DNA from: Isoetes taiwanensis
Lineage: Eukaryota; Streptophyta; Lycopodiopsida; Isoetales; Isoetaceae
Length of the DNA: 64,000 nucleotides
Assembly: GCA_021234155.1 (NCBI GenBank)
Contig: JAJEKV010000001.1
Coordinates: 35,634,826 to 35,698,825 of the forward strand
Direction of reading: 5' to 3'
Shown here: piece by piece, positions 21,330-34,003 of the stretch
Layout: every line of letters starts with the position of its first letter
Numbering within the stretch: the stretch's first letter is position 1
Notes under the pieces: generated by a model
Seen by the model: the letters and a program-made list of their open reading frames with translations, nothing else
Database searches by the model: none
What the model was told of the DNA's origin: nothing
Program-made: the position numbers and the translations under genes

Positions 21330-24300
21330 AAAGCTAGTATCCCCTAGGAATAAACCGACCAAATGAAACGACGTAATCTCGCAAGTCCGGCCAACTTGTT
21401 ATGATAACATCAACTCACTTGGTGGGACTAATTCCAGAATTTAATTAACGACAGGGTAACTTCCTAGAATAGCAGCGTGTATTATATCCTTGGATATTCT
21501 TTAGGCGACGATAATAATGTCCAGTTATTGGCGTTTCGCGACCTATAACTTTAATTATTTTTTTCCTTTGGTAGATGCCTTGATAACACAATTTCTTCGG
21601 GCCTTGCCATGATTCATGTCTCTCTCTAGTGTCTAAACCTTGCTTCATCTCAATTCCCAGACAAAGGATTTCTTTTCGCCCAACCAACTAGGGACTGCCT
21701 TGCAGCAACCCTCTAGACCATCGGTAGCTTTAATCCTACCACCCTTCACTACTTCTCCTCAATGGTCATGTTCTTTTTATGGACCATTCTCCCATACCAC
21801 AATACAAACCCTGTAATACGTAGTGAACGCTTGTTTTAGAACCCCCACAACAATGTCACCACTTATTCCCATCAATCCCGGGTACAAACTTTAGTATTCT
21901 TTTGTGCCAGGCTTCACTGCATATACAGCTGTGATTAATTATCTACGCCACACGCCTGTCAGAGTGACAGCGGTCTACCCTCTTTTGGAGTTGTTCTTCC
22001 GTATATTCCAATGGCCTCCAACCATTATTGGCTAGTCACCTCATTTTAGGGTATCTAGATATGGTCCGGGCAAAGTATTTCCAACCATTATTTTAATGCC
22101 TAGATGTCTTTAAGTCCGCAAATGAATCTACATATCCCAGGGGATTATGTGAATAAAGTCTCTGGGGGTCCGTCATATGTCCTCATAGACGCTGCCGATA
22201 TGGCATGACGTATAAATGCTATCTACCTATCTATCTAATTATTAAAGACATCCTTCGTGAATTCAATTCACCATATTGTCCTAAGACATCGATGTCTTCT
22301 TCCATAAGCCATACACCAAATCTTTAAAGAGTTTTTCAGCTCTGTTGCCTTTCAAGCTGCAGGTATATCTTTGCATGTTAGCAAAGACTAACCTCCATGT
22401 TAAGAAATAACCTTTCTATCCAAATTGCTAAATATCATGCATCAGGGTCCTTTATTCCTTCTCTTCTTCAATATGTTTTCTAAGTCTATGATCGATTTTC
22501 AGTATTCCGACCCTTACGTCTGCCACAGCGTATACAATTCACCCTTTTGTTGTGACCTTTATTCAGTAGAGTCACCAATCCCATTACTCTTTTACATATC
22601 CGTTAACCGTCTTGTAGCTTCTAAGCCGCTATTATATGCTCCTTCTGTTGTCAACCCACCTATCGTTGGGGGTTATGATTCAACATTTGTCCTACATCCT
22701 GGAAATGTTAGTCATTACATTTCTCTGTCATGTTGTTGCTCTGGCATTCCAAATGACTTAAGAGCGGGTAAGCCTTCGTATAAATCGTGAATTACCTGGA
22801 GTCATCAAGGTGCTTGCCTTGTATTTTGTGCGCCTTTCTACAATTACTTACGTTTAATATAACCCGGGCTTGTATCAATGTTCGAGTCCTCTATATGTTA
22901 ACTTGCACCCCCATGTAACCCATGGCGTCACCTCTGCCTGATCCAGGTATGGATCATGTGGGAAAGCTAGTCTTAGGTGTCTATGCAAGACACATTCGAA
23001 CATTTAGCGGGTAACTGCTATTCGCTACTTATCCTGGAATTGTACTATTGTACTACTCAACCCCACTACCTTAAGCTTTATTCTATTGGCTGTTGACATT
23101 TATTTCAAGTGCCAACTACCACATCATACCTTAGCATGCAACGGATTGACAGTCCTTTGCACATTTCAAACGTATCTCCAGATCCTTCATCAGTAACTTT
23201 AGGATACGCTCGTCTTTCTCTCCTTGTGTCGCCACCTACATTACCTCCCTAAGATGTTTATCGTATGTGTACTTGGTATGTACATAATAAACATATCTCC
23301 ACATCCCACAATGCTAGAGCTCTGCTCTAACTTAGCTAAACTATAACCGTGGTAGTTCTTCCAAACAAACCCATTGCCTATGTACCTTTATGATGTGGCT
23401 TTGCCACCTATTTTACCAAATGGACAGGGGCCGACTTTATGTTGGACTTTTATATGCTGCCTATAATTTGATAGGGTCTCTACTTATTTCAACCATTCCT
23501 TTAGTGCCTGATGGTACTTTAACCCCGTACATAACCTATGGTTTTTCCCACGGGATTATGCTATAATTCAGAAGGCTATTACCTCACATGCAGAGCTTTT
23601 CTAAAGGCTTCTTTCGCTAAGGATCCTTTGGGTCCTCCATTACCAACCATGCTTAGTTACACTTAACCTATTTTTCCTTAAGTTATCATGTGGACTTCAG
23701 CTTTTGATCAGCTTCAAATGCTGTCGTCTTTGGCTCCCTCATAATGAAGTCGAGGCACTAAAACCTCCTGGTCTTCTAATAGGAAAACACAATGTTTTCC
23801 GATTCCTTACCCTCTTAAGCGTTTCAAACTCATAATCTCTAACGGGTCTATGCCTGAAGGCAACGGATCCTCCACCTTCTACTTCAGTACCTATAATTGT
23901 TCCCCCGCGAGTAGGGTAACTCTTAGGATATATGGACTACTGGTCTATATAATCTCACTCCTTGTAATCTATACACCTCGTCTTGATTTTTTTTTATCGG
24001 GACTTAGAGTTCCTATGTATTGCCTCTTCTCGGTTAACCGTAAAAGTATAATCGCCAAAGTCATCGTACTCCTTCTTTTCTTCCATCAGGGGGACGCGAT
24101 ATTTTTATACATCTTTTCATTCCCAAAACCAAATAAATGCTCTCAGCTTATAACAATTAAGTAATTCATTGGTATCTAGAACCTTTGAGTAGTTAAGCTC
24201 TCATTATCGGTTATTCCAATACCGTTCCAACCATCCTCCGGATGTTTTGAATGTAACATCACAGTATATGCTAGACTTACTCTAGCTATTCTTACTGATT

Positions 24301-27019
24301 TAAACTTTTTTCATCTTCTTTAGTACGACGTATCTAAGAGAGTCAACTCCAACCATTGGGATAACTTGAATGCTTATCTCTGGTAAAGCATACCTAACCC
24401 AATATCTTAGTATATAAGCATATCATTACGCTCATTCTTTAAACCTTGTCAAGTAAGATTTCACTCGCCTTACGAATATTCTATTATCTTTTAATATGAT
24501 ATACATCTGAATACCACAATTAACATCCTCGATATGATCACCACTATAGTATTTGATACTACTAAATCCTTCCTACACCCAAGACCGCTACGTTGTTATT
24601 ATATGATATAGTAACATGTGTGCACCAACCCTAAGTTTAGACTCTCATGTAACTTGTTGACATAGGCATCTAGCTATATTCAGACTTGCGGCCAACTTAT
24701 TTCCTCAACTTGGTTATCTAGTACCATAGACATGTTGTGGTTTTGACACCACACTTTCTAGACTCTCTAGCCTTACTTTGCCTTCGTCCTCAAGCTCCAG
24801 TCATAACTTCCACAGGGGCAAATGCCAACCTAAGTTCCTTGTGGACATGTTTGACCTCTAGTATAAGAACTCTTATCTTCATTACTTCCGTATTCATATG
24901 GAATGTGAACTAAAAGTTCTAGTATATACCCTATCTTCTTTTAGTTATGTTTTACTATTAAATGCTCCTAGTACACATATACCAACGCGGAGTTACTCCT
25001 CAGAATACACACACGATACCAAGTCCAGAACACATCCTCCTTGGTGAGATGTTCATTGGGCGCCTACCTTGTTCATACTCCAGACTTTGGTACATTCAAC
25101 GTGTCATTCCAAACTCTCTATATTTGAAACGTTGTTTACAACAACTTTCAAGCACCTCTTGTCTCCCACTTATCGTGTGGGTACATTACTTGCCTTCCTA
25201 ATGTATCATTAGTTGAAGGTCAACTTTCCTTCATAGTCTGGCTTCACCAAAGATCCAACATACCTTGCAGCTTTTCGATGGTTGTGCCTGTTCCTACCAA
25301 TTGTTGTCTTCTCTTGACCTTGTGTGGAAACTACGTTCCACACTAGTGTCCAGTCTGTTATACGGCATCTCGATGCTCCCAGTAGACATCAGATGTGTCC
25401 ATTTCCTCAATTTATATCCTGCATAATCGTCATCCAATTGACCGGCGTCATTAAGCGTATCCAAGCGACTATGTCGTCATCTTAATCATGCACATGCTTG
25501 CATCGTTATTGCACACCTCGGGAACATCAATCTCCTTACGAAACGCAACGTATGCGTAATTTTATAATCCGTAGTTTATGGATCCGCATCCTCATACGAT
25601 ATTATTCTCTACCTTTCCGCGAATCATATCTCTATTCAAGTGGCAATAGCTATAAAATGTTGGCCCACACTTCTAAAGTGGTTTCCCTCTCACGAGCTGG
25701 GTACTCATAATCCAGTTTCCACCTTAGTATAGTACCTCCTTAACATGGTCTATAGTAGATAATCATAAACCACTTCTCCATCAGATATATGGTGCTATAT
25801 CCAGTCTCCTTCTACATTGCATAGCAATCTAGATGCCGCATAATAACTCAATCCTCGTAATTATTAGGTCCAGTATTTCACTTAGATGGCAAACATCGGT
25901 TCGATGCTTCCGCCGTGGACACCATAGTCGCAACTGGCCTTCTGTGATACAGGACGATTGCATAGCCATAGCACTGTCGGATGCCGACCGGGGTGGTACC
26001 AATTACGTCGAATATATATGTCAGCTGTACCTGTGCCCTGTAAATATAGCAGTGTCTGTATGTGTGATAAATTTACGAAAATAGCAATAAAATAAATAAG
26101 TAATTCAAATGTAAGAATATCCGGACGTCTGGTAAATGTATAAAGATAATTTTTGAATTAATATGTGTCCTTATCTGACTGTAATCTATGCTAAAGATAG
26201 AGAGTGTGAGTGTGGAAAGATTAAAGGTAATTAAAAGGAGCGAGCTATGTAAACACAAAATCAAATATAATAGAAGTAGATAAGTATGTATGTCTTACAC
26301 AAACTTCGGACGGAATAACGAGACTTAGATTAGGTTATAACAAGGTTATGAATAATAAGTCATGAACAACGTCTGTCTGTACTTAATATTAAAGTATATA
26401 GGTAAGACTGTCTGATACAGTACAATATATAGTTGTATTAAAGGATAAGTATAACTGTCAAGGACCTATTAAATACTGAGGATAGGAACATACGAGTTCT
26501 TAAAACTGTAACAAAATAGGAAAACAAAATTTTGCTACAAAATTAAATTAAGGCTGGCTGTAATAAAATGAATTACAAAATCAAGCGGGAATATAATACA
26601 CATATACACAGAAGTTAATATGATTAGAATGACTTTCTACTAAACAGTGCAAGATTAATCACTCCGTATTATAATATAAGAACTTGCTTATATCTATACC
26701 TGTCTATAATATATAATCAGTTACACGTATGTATAAAAAGAAACCACAAATGAAACGGTGGGACTTCCACAAACCTTGACTGTTCACTTTTGACAGTCCT
26801 AAGCGATGATCATGTCTGATCTATACCTCTACCTCTTAGATTCCAGAGTTATAAATTGCACATTACAAGTCATTTCAAACTTAATCACTTTGAACATGAC
26901 AAAGTCTGTGTGACTTATAATCTCACACTATCTCTTTAAGGAGGGGAGACTTCCTTCCAATGTATGATGTGTTGCCCTGCAACAAGAGTAGTCTTGATGC
27001 TGAGGACAGCATCATTTTT
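21330..27019. other. Long stretch without recognisable genes, possibly decayed retrotransposon interior
   Basis: About 5.7 kb with no convincing frame. The + strand is pyrimidine-rich from about 21330 to 26050 and purine-rich from about 26050 to 26750, so the strand composition flips. The right end meets a polypurine tract and an LTR, so this could be the decayed interior of a Ty3/gypsy element. I could not find reverse transcriptase, RNase H or integrase motifs by eye on either strand. Confidence 0.35.
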
Positions 27020-27032
27020 AAGGTGGGGAGAA
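27020..27032 (+). other. Polypurine tract next to LTR
   Basis: AAGGTGGGGAGAA directly precedes the TGTGACG start of the LTR. This is the usual plus-strand priming site of LTR retrotransposons and indicates a 3' LTR position for the following repeat. Confidence 0.7.
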
Positions 27033-28630
27033 TGTGACGTTCCACATATTTATACGCATATTTAAGTATAAATACATAACACGTCACTATGAATAATTAA
27101 TGGCACATTAATTATTCATAAGCTAAGGTTAGCTATGTTAATAATTAAATTATAAAGGTGGAAACCTAACCCAAAACCCTAATTCGAATTTAGGGCTTAT
27201 CCTAATATTAAAAAGGGCTAAAATACCAAATTAGTTAATTATTGACATGCCACCTGGCCCAAATCGATTGGGCAAGGTAGGGTTTCCATTTTGGACACCC
27301 AAATTAGGGCTTTTGTGCCCCAATTCGAATTGGGAGCAGTTGGGGATGGAGGAGGAGGAGCAGCAGCCAGGCACCCTTCAGCAAATCGAGATGGAGCCAT
27401 CCCAAGCCCGATTCGATGGTTAGTCTGTAGCTTAGCTGTGTTATCTGTAGGGTAGCGCCCTTGTTGGGCACTTGTTGTGTGTATTTCTTCTGTTTCTCTG
27501 TGTTCTCTATGCTTTACCTGTAGGAACTAACCCTTGATTGCAAAGGTGAGTTCTCCTTATCTCTGGTTCTGTACTTGCTCTTAAATGATGGATTGATAGT
27601 TCTTTGCATAGTATTACTCTGGAAATGGGGGAATTAAGGGGGGTAGAGACCTCTGAGCCATGATAGTAGGATGCTCCTAGGTAGATCCCTGTACTTCCCA
27701 TTAGATGCGGCCTGTGCACAAGAGCCCACCGAGTCGTGGATGCTATGGAGTGACTTAGCACCAAACAAGGGACACAGTGGTGAAGCGGGGGTGGGGTCTT
27801 GCACGAACATAAAAGGCTCCTGAGACTCCTACAGTGGACTAGGCCTAATAGCCGGCCAGTGAGCTAGGCGCGATCCAGGCCGGGTATGGGTCTGACACTC
27901 CCTGGGTATAGAGGTGTGACCCGCATGGGGCATCCTGTACTTTGAGTAGATTTAGGGCGAGTAAGTCGGGTACGGATGCGGGGTCGCTGATGCGGCACGT
28001 ATTCTCTAGTCCACCCATGGAACCACTGTGATCCTGGAAGGGGACGCTTCCCCGACCTGCCTCATCGGACGGGGCTTCATGAACCCTGTAGTAGGCTCGA
28101 AGGGTGATACCTTGAGTCTGCGTATCCGGAAGGCTATAGTGACGCCATAGCATGATTGGACTCATCTGCAAAGTGTGCACAGGAGGGGCGGATGGAGTGG
28201 ACAACCCTAGCCGATGTTCTATGCCAGCCAACGCCATGTCAAGATTCGGTTTGCTGATCTCTTGAGGCCTAGCCGTCAGTCGATCCTCACTGGAGTCTGA
28301 GCCGGGGTAGAACCATGGGTTTGGGGTGTTTTCCTTAGGATTAGATGCATATTCTTTGCCGTTAGTACTTGGATGGATGTGCCACCCTTCGTGGTGGTTA
28401 TTTATATATGATTTATGCTGTGTGCTAACCTTGTATTCACGCTTCCGCGACGTAGGAGCCCCATTGAAGGCGTGGGCCGAATGACCCCTCTGTGTCCTTC
28501 ACTTGAGCGTCTTCTTATAGATGGCCCGAGTTAGACGGAGGGCCCTGCTCATGGTGAGTTGGTTGCCATGGGAGGGGAAAGTCCCCGTATGTATACGTCT
28601 GAGGGTCGTATATGTTCAGGGAGCGTCACA
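27033..28630 (+). mobile_element. Ty3/gypsy-type LTR, copy 1 (forward)
   Basis: It begins TGTGACGTTCC and ends GGGAGCGTCACA, so the ends are TG...CA with a 7-bp inverted match (TGTGACG/CGTCACA). Length is about 1.6 kb. A primer-binding site follows after one base. The long antisense frame inside (27845-28237, minus) is repeated in the other LTR copy and is not taken as a gene. Assignment to Ty3/gypsy rests on the related relic at 59131-59720, where a gypsy-like RT fragment lies beside the same LTR end. Confidence 0.9.
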
Positions 28631-28631
28631 G

Positions 28632-28644
28632 TGGTATTAGAGCC
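28632..28644 (+). other. Primer-binding site (initiator tRNA-Met)
   Basis: TGGTATTAGAGCC is one mismatch from the standard plant TGGTATCAGAGC sequence complementary to the 3' end of initiator tRNA-Met, one base after the LTR. Confidence 0.85.
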
Positions 28645-29209
28645 ATGATTTTGGTTGACCGGAATCATAGCACTGACCAAATCTTTAACCCGTTAGTTCG
28701 GTAGTTGAGTGGGAGTTTAGGCTAGTTGGACTGCTTAACTTTTTGGTGATTTAGTTTTGTGTTAGGTGGATGTAATAAATTGTGAGTTTTAGGAAGTTTA
28801 GGGCGATTTTGGAGGGAAAAAGTTGTGACTGGAGGACCCAAGTTTGGAAGGGCTATAGGGTGAAAGCATGCTAGGGTGTACCATCTAAAGTACCTATTTA
28901 GGTAGTACAAAACTACCCAGAAAAGTACACAACACTGGGTACTGGGAACTTGCAAAAATGCCGCAATAAAAAATAAGTTTGAGAGTTAATTCATTTATTT
29001 TAGTCATTAGTAGTATTGTTATCCTCTAGTACTATAGATTGACATGCTATTGACCCTCAATTCAAAAATTTTCGATTGATTTTAATGGAAAGAAAAAACA
29101 GAAAGTACCAGTTTTAAAAGTACCCAGTGTAGGTACTTTTGAGGGTTCCAAAAGTGGTACACCGTAGCATGCTTTTACCCTATAACTTTTTGTAGGCAGT
29201 TTGGATGAA
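28645..29209. other. Spacer between the two facing LTR-PBS units
   Basis: Contains leader sequence from both directions. AGCATGCTAGGGTGTACC near 28866 is matched in reverse near 29157-29175, so the inverted similarity extends past the primer-binding sites before decaying. No gene is seen. Confidence 0.7.
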
Positions 29210-29222
29210 GGCTCTGATACCA
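29210..29222 (-). other. Primer-binding site of the reverse LTR copy
   Basis: GGCTCTGATACCA on + reads TGGTATCAGAGCC on the minus strand, an exact initiator tRNA-Met complement, one base from LTR copy 2. Confidence 0.88.
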
Positions 29223-29223
29223 C

Positions 29224-30805
29224 TGTGACGCTCCCTGAACATATACGACCCTCAGACGTATATATACGGGGACTTTCCCCTCCCATGGCAACCAACTCAC
29301 CATGAGCAGGGCCCTCCGTCTAACTCGGGCCATCTATAAGAAGACGCTCAAGTGAAGGACACAGAGGGGTCATTCGGCCCACGCCTTCAATGGGGCTCCT
29401 ACGTCGCGGAAGCGTGAATACAAGGTTAGCACACAGCATAAATCATATATAAATAACCACCACGAAGGGTGGCACATCCATCCAAGTACTAACGGCAAAG
29501 AATATGCATCTAATCCTAAGGAAAACACCCCAAACCCATGGTTCTACCCCGGCTCAGACTCCAGTGAGGATCGACTGACGGCTAGGCCTCAAGAGATCAG
29601 CAGACCGAATCTTGACATGGCGTTGGCTGGCATAGAACATCGGCTAGGGTTGTCCACTCCATCCGCCCCTCCTGTGCACACTTTGCAGATGAGTCCAATC
29701 ATGCTATGGCGTCACTATAGCCTTCCGGATACGCAGACTCAAGGTATCACCCTTCGAGCCTACTACAGGGTTCATGAAGCCCCGTCCGATGAGGCAGGTC
29801 GGGGAAGCGTCCCCTTCCAGGATCACAGTGGTTCCATGGGTGGACTAGAGAATACGTGCCGCATCAGCGACCCCCGCATCCGTACCCGACTCGCCCTAAA
29901 TCTACTCAAAGTACAGGATGCCCCATGCTGGGTCACACCTCTATACCCAGGGAGTGTCAGACCCATACCCGGCCTGGATCGCACCTAGCTCACTGGCCGG
30001 CTATTAGGCCTAGTCCACTGTAGGAGTCTCAGGAGCCTTTTATGTTCGTGCAAGACCCCACCCCCGCTTCACCACTGTGTCCCTTGTTTGGTGCTAAGTC
30101 ACTCCATAGCATCCACGACTCGGTGGGCTCTTGTGCACAGGCCGCATCTAATGGGAAGTACAGGGATCTACCTAGGAGTATCCTACTATCATGGCTCAGA
30201 GGTCTCTACCCCCCTTAATTCCCCCATTTCCAGAGTAATACTATGCAAAGAACTATCAATCCATCATTTAAGAGCAAGTACAGAACCAGAGATAAGGAGA
30301 ACTCACCTTTGCAATCAAGGGTTAGTTCCTACAGGTAAAGCATAGAGAACACAGAGAAACAGAAGAAATACACACAACAAGTGCCCAACAGGGGCGCTAC
30401 CCTACAGATAACACAGCTAAGCTACAGACTAACCGTCGAATCGGGCTTGGGATGGCTCCATCTCGATTTGCTGAAGGGTGCCTGGCTGCTGCTCCTCCTC
30501 CTCCATCCCCAACTGCTCCCAATTCGAATTGGGGCACAAAGGCCCTAATTTGGGTGTCCAAAATGGAAACCCTACCTTGCCCAATCGATTTGGGCCAGGT
30601 GGCATGTCAATAATTAACTAATTTGGTATTTTAGCCCTTTTTAATATTAGGATAAGCCCTAAATTCGAATTAGGGTTTTGGGTTAGGTTTCCACCTTTAT
30701 AATTTAATTATTAACATAGCTAACCTTAGCTTATGAATAATTAATGTGCCATTAATTGTCATGTATTTATACTTAAATATGCGTATAAATATGTGGAACG
30801 TCACA
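29224..30805 (-). mobile_element. Ty3/gypsy-type LTR, copy 2 (reverse)
   Basis: Reverse complement of 27033-28630 with very few differences. The clearest is a deletion of about 20 bp near its own start (around 30760 on +). It faces copy 1 head-on. The antisense frame at 29617-29988 mirrors the one in copy 1. High identity implies a recent origin. Confidence 0.93.
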
Positions 30806-31345
30806 GCAGAGGGTCTCCACCCAGACTAGGCCCTCCCCTTCACAAAATTCGAAGGAGATGGTCCGAAGGAGAGTGGCCCAGACTGGGTAGAGGCAGCCAT
30901 GACTCGAAAGTCGAGAATGCACTCTTGAGCATGGACAATGTGGTAAAGAGATGGTGTTTTGGTATAGTAAAGAGCGGGTGTTGGATGAATAGTTTGGATT
31001 CCTCTGTATTTTCCTTTCGGGGGCTTTCTCGACTTGCGAGTCGAGAAAGCCCCCTTGTCCTCGTATTTGCCTTTCGAATACTTTTTCGAGTTGCTAATCA
31101 CAGAGGCCTCCACCCGAACTAGGGTCCTCGCCTTTGCAAATTCAAAGGAGATGGTTCGGAGGAGAGTGGCCCAAACTGGGTATAGACACTCGAGAGTTGA
31201 AAATGCACTCTTGGGCATGGGCAAGCGTGGTAAAGAGAGGGTGTTTTGGTACAGTAAAGGGAGGGTGTTGGATGAATAGTTTGGATTCCTCTATATTTGC
31301 CTTTCAGGGGCTTTCTCGACTTGCGAGTTGAGAATAACCTCCATT
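30804..31345. repeat. Tandem repeat, two units of about 250-296 bp
   Basis: Units at 30804-31099 and 31100-31345 share the CAGAGG(G/C)CTCCACCC start, the GAGAGTGGCCCA block, AATGCACTCTTG, GGTGTTTTGGTA, GATGAATAGTTTGGATTCCT and the GGGGCTTTCTCGACTTGCGA end. The first unit begins where the reverse LTR ends. Frames across it on both strands follow the repeat and are not taken as genes. Confidence 0.9.
31019..31054. repeat. Perfect 16-bp-stem palindrome
   Basis: GGGGGCTTTCTCGACT, loop TGCG, then AGTCGAGAAAGCCCCC. It lies at the end of the first tandem unit. The second unit keeps only the left arm. Confidence 0.95.
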
Positions 31346-31880
31346 GTTGGACAAGTCCAGACAAGGGATATTGAAGGAGAGGAATCTAGTGTGGGTGTTG
31401 GCTTCAATGGGAGAGGTGCGGTGTTTGCGAGTCGAGAATAGGCCTTCTCTCATGAGCCTCGGGAAATGCAGTCATGACGTTAATCCTGGAAAGGATGACG
31501 AATTCTGGGTTAGCTAGATCTAATAGTGCAATTTTCTAATTTCTCTAATATGTTTACAGATCAATTCAATGAACTTGTTATGGTTTTTTTAGTGAGAATG
31601 CTTGTTTTGCAAACCTTCTTTATGGAAGCTGTTCCTTTTGCTTTTTCAAGGCTCTGGGTAAATAGAAACAATAATTATGGCCAATCTAAACAGGAAAAGT
31701 TGGGCCTAAGGGTGAAGTTCTTCTTCCTAATGAGCCAAAACCACTTCAAAGACTCCAACCAACAAGTGAAGAACATCCAGGATTACATAACACACTTTTT
31801 GTGTTTTGGGGGTTGGGGGGGAAGGTGGGTGGGGGAGAGTTGAGAGACAGTTTCTTTGCTTTGGAGACTAGGTAGGAGGG
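31346..31880. other. No gene recognised
   Basis: A 105-codon frame at 31526-31843 ends in a glycine-tryptophan run made by a G-rich tract (GGGGGTTGGGGGGGAAGG near 31808). Nothing identifies it as a real gene. Confidence 0.4.
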
Positions 31881-32080
31881 TTCTCATGGAGCAAGCATAT
31901 CAAAGAAAGTTGGCTTGGGTCCCAATAATGGCTCCAAGTAGTTTATGGGATGCAAGGCTTCAAAGCCGAAGTGGTTTGGCCTTCCTGAGTGGGATCCTTT
32001 CAAGGACATCAAGGAAGGATACTTTGTGCTAGTAAGGCCTGATGATGAGGATTGTTCAATATGGTTAGGCTCTGACTTTA
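31880..32080 (+). pseudogene. Possible relic of a DUF7869-type transposon gene
   Basis: The + strand reads KWFGLPEWDPFKDIKEGYF then VLVRPDDEDCSIWLG. This resembles the DVQKGMFLVVRPGD..AWV segment of the larger minus-strand gene at the right end of this window (about 61160-61290). Stops on both sides limit it to a fragment. The assignment is by resemblance within the window only. Confidence 0.4.
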
Positions 32081-32099
32081 CCATCTCCGCACACTAAAT

Positions 32100-33420
32100 C
32101 CATAGCTTTAATATCTATAGATGCCATTTCATCTTCGGCAATAGAAGCTGCTAACAGCCCATGTCAAAGTGCGCAGTAAGGATATCAAAGCTCAACTCTA
32201 TTGCCCTTTCAACGTGAGCTTGAACATTATGGCAGATGATGATTTCTTAGAATATTTGCATCGTCTGGATTCCAGCGTAAGACAGTATCTTCATCCTCTA
32301 GAAATTTAAAAGAGGTGAACCACGAATGTAGCATCACTTATATAGTCCAGTAAGCAAATCAGACACCCATTTTGTACCTTTCCAAAATCCAGAGGCAACT
32401 ATACCTTTCCTAATACATGACACGAATCGGCTGACTGATCAGGAGCACTGAGCGTGTCAGCAACCTTGGCAATTCATTTGGTGTAAGTGCATAAACTAAT
32501 AAGTATTGATAAGTATTTACCCTTCTTATTAGCCATAGGCCAAGGCGTCATTTTGATGGTTTTATGGTTTTATGAGCTTATGTCGATGCCAGATTTTGAG
32601 GCAGTTATTAAGCAAATTCCAAGGCTTCTAGATCCTTGTGCTAACAAGCAGAAAAGTTTCCCACTTTGGTTTCTCACCACAAGAATCCATGGAGGCCAAA
32701 GGCTGCTGTTAAATTCCCGTTGAAAAATGTTTGTGTATGGGTGTTGCAAACTTTATGACTTTCAGAATAATGGGATCAATCTGCTCTATCTTTATGGTGA
32801 CTTTTACTTATGTTCTATTTGTTTTATTGTGATCAAATTCAAAAGCTACAGGTGATGAAAGCCTCAAATCAATTCTAGTTTTTTTTTTGTTTGAATTCTA
32901 AAATTTTTGTTTGTGCCTCTTTATTTTCTGTCCTTTCACTAATGCATCTCGCATTTGGATCTTAGTCATGACTTATCTGTTGGCCACCTAATGTTTAGGG
33001 ACTAGAATTGGCAAGAAAGCTTGAAACATATATAATTTGGCGTGTTGCAATGAGCAGGTTCACACTTTGCTTAAAGCTGTTTCAAATTAAATTCTTATTA
33101 TCAAGCAAATGCTTAGTTTTATGTAGCTTCACATTCATTGAGTTTTGGACTCAAAGGCCTTAGTGCTAAAGCAAAACACATTTGCACTATTGAAACTTCA
33201 TGTCATTAAGTTTAAATTGTTTGATTCAAAGTTGTTAGTGTTAAAATAAAGCACAAGGATATGCTGGGTTCAATCCCCATGACATGACCTAACGGTCATC
33301 TTCTTAACAAATGTTCTTTATTCCATTCATAACTCTTCTAAATTACTTTAATGACCTGTTGACCTTTTTTGAGGCTCCACAATTGCTATATATCATTTTT
33401 TGTTGTTATGTTCTCCATCT
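32100..33420. other. No gene recognised
   Basis: AT-rich, with short frames only (for example 32487-32723, unrecognised). Near 33265 GGGTTCAATCCCC resembles a Pol III B box, with a loose A-box-like stretch upstream. This is too weak to call. Confidence 0.4.
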
Positions 33421-33422
33421 CC

Positions 33423-34003
33423 AAGGCCCCGAAGGGGCAAAAAAATTTTTTAGACAACACAAACCATTACATAAAACACTTTAAAATTAAAATCCCCCTA
33501 AAACCCCCTATGGTTTGGGTGCATATTCACACCGGGGTGTGTGATCCCTAAGGCCCCGAAGGGGCCAAAATTTTTTTTTTTGCAACACAAACCATTAACA
33601 TCCAACATATAAAAATTAAATTCCCCCTAAAACCCCCTGTGGTTTGGGTGCATATTCACACGGGGGGTGACATAGGGTAGCGAGAGCCCTTTTTATACTG
33701 CCTAAAATGGTATAATACATGTTTGAAATCAACACCATTAAGTATATTGCACCAAACCTTATAGTATTTCACAAGTCTTGCTATACAGTATAAAAAAACT
33801 TGTACGAGCGTACCCCACAAACGAGGATCGTTATCTACGGTCCAAATCAAAGCATAAATCATGAATATGTCCATCCAATAGCTCTCGATGCCCGGAGTCA
33901 CCCCCGTGTGAATATGCACCCAAACCACAGGGGGTTTTAGGGGGGATTTAATTTTTATATGTTGGATGTTAATGGTTTGTGTTGCAAAAAAAATTTAGAA
34001 CAT
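33423..34003. mobile_element. Foldback/MITE-like element with about 105-bp inverted ends plus an extra direct copy
   Basis: The block with CAACACAAACCATTA, CCCCTAAAACCCCCT and GGTTTGGGTGCATATTCACA occurs directly at about 33450-33545 and 33575-33668, and inverted at about 33895-34000. The last two flank a 225-bp middle and form the inverted ends. GGCCCCGAAGGGGC is a perfect palindrome preceding both direct copies. No transposase is present. Confidence 0.85.

Noticed and set aside
21104-21331. Repetitive alanine- or serine-rich frames on both strands
   Set aside because: Produced by the 27-28 bp GC-rich minisatellite; all frames stay open because the unit is near a multiple of three.
25833-26040. 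RCFRRGHHSRNWP, resembling a retroviral-type zinc knuckle
   Set aside because: Only one of the three cysteines is present and the position next to the 3' LTR is wrong for gag. Likely coincidence.
27845-30345. Matching 85-130-codon frames within both LTRs (27507-27764, 27845-28237, 29617-29988, 30088-30345)
   Set aside because: They are antisense to the LTR, appear twice only because the LTR is duplicated, and are already truncated differently in the two copies. No family resemblance.
33248-33300. Possible second SINE or tRNA-like head with GGTTCAATCC
   Set aside because: Only the B-box-like part is convincing; no A box at the right distance and no repeat boundary.
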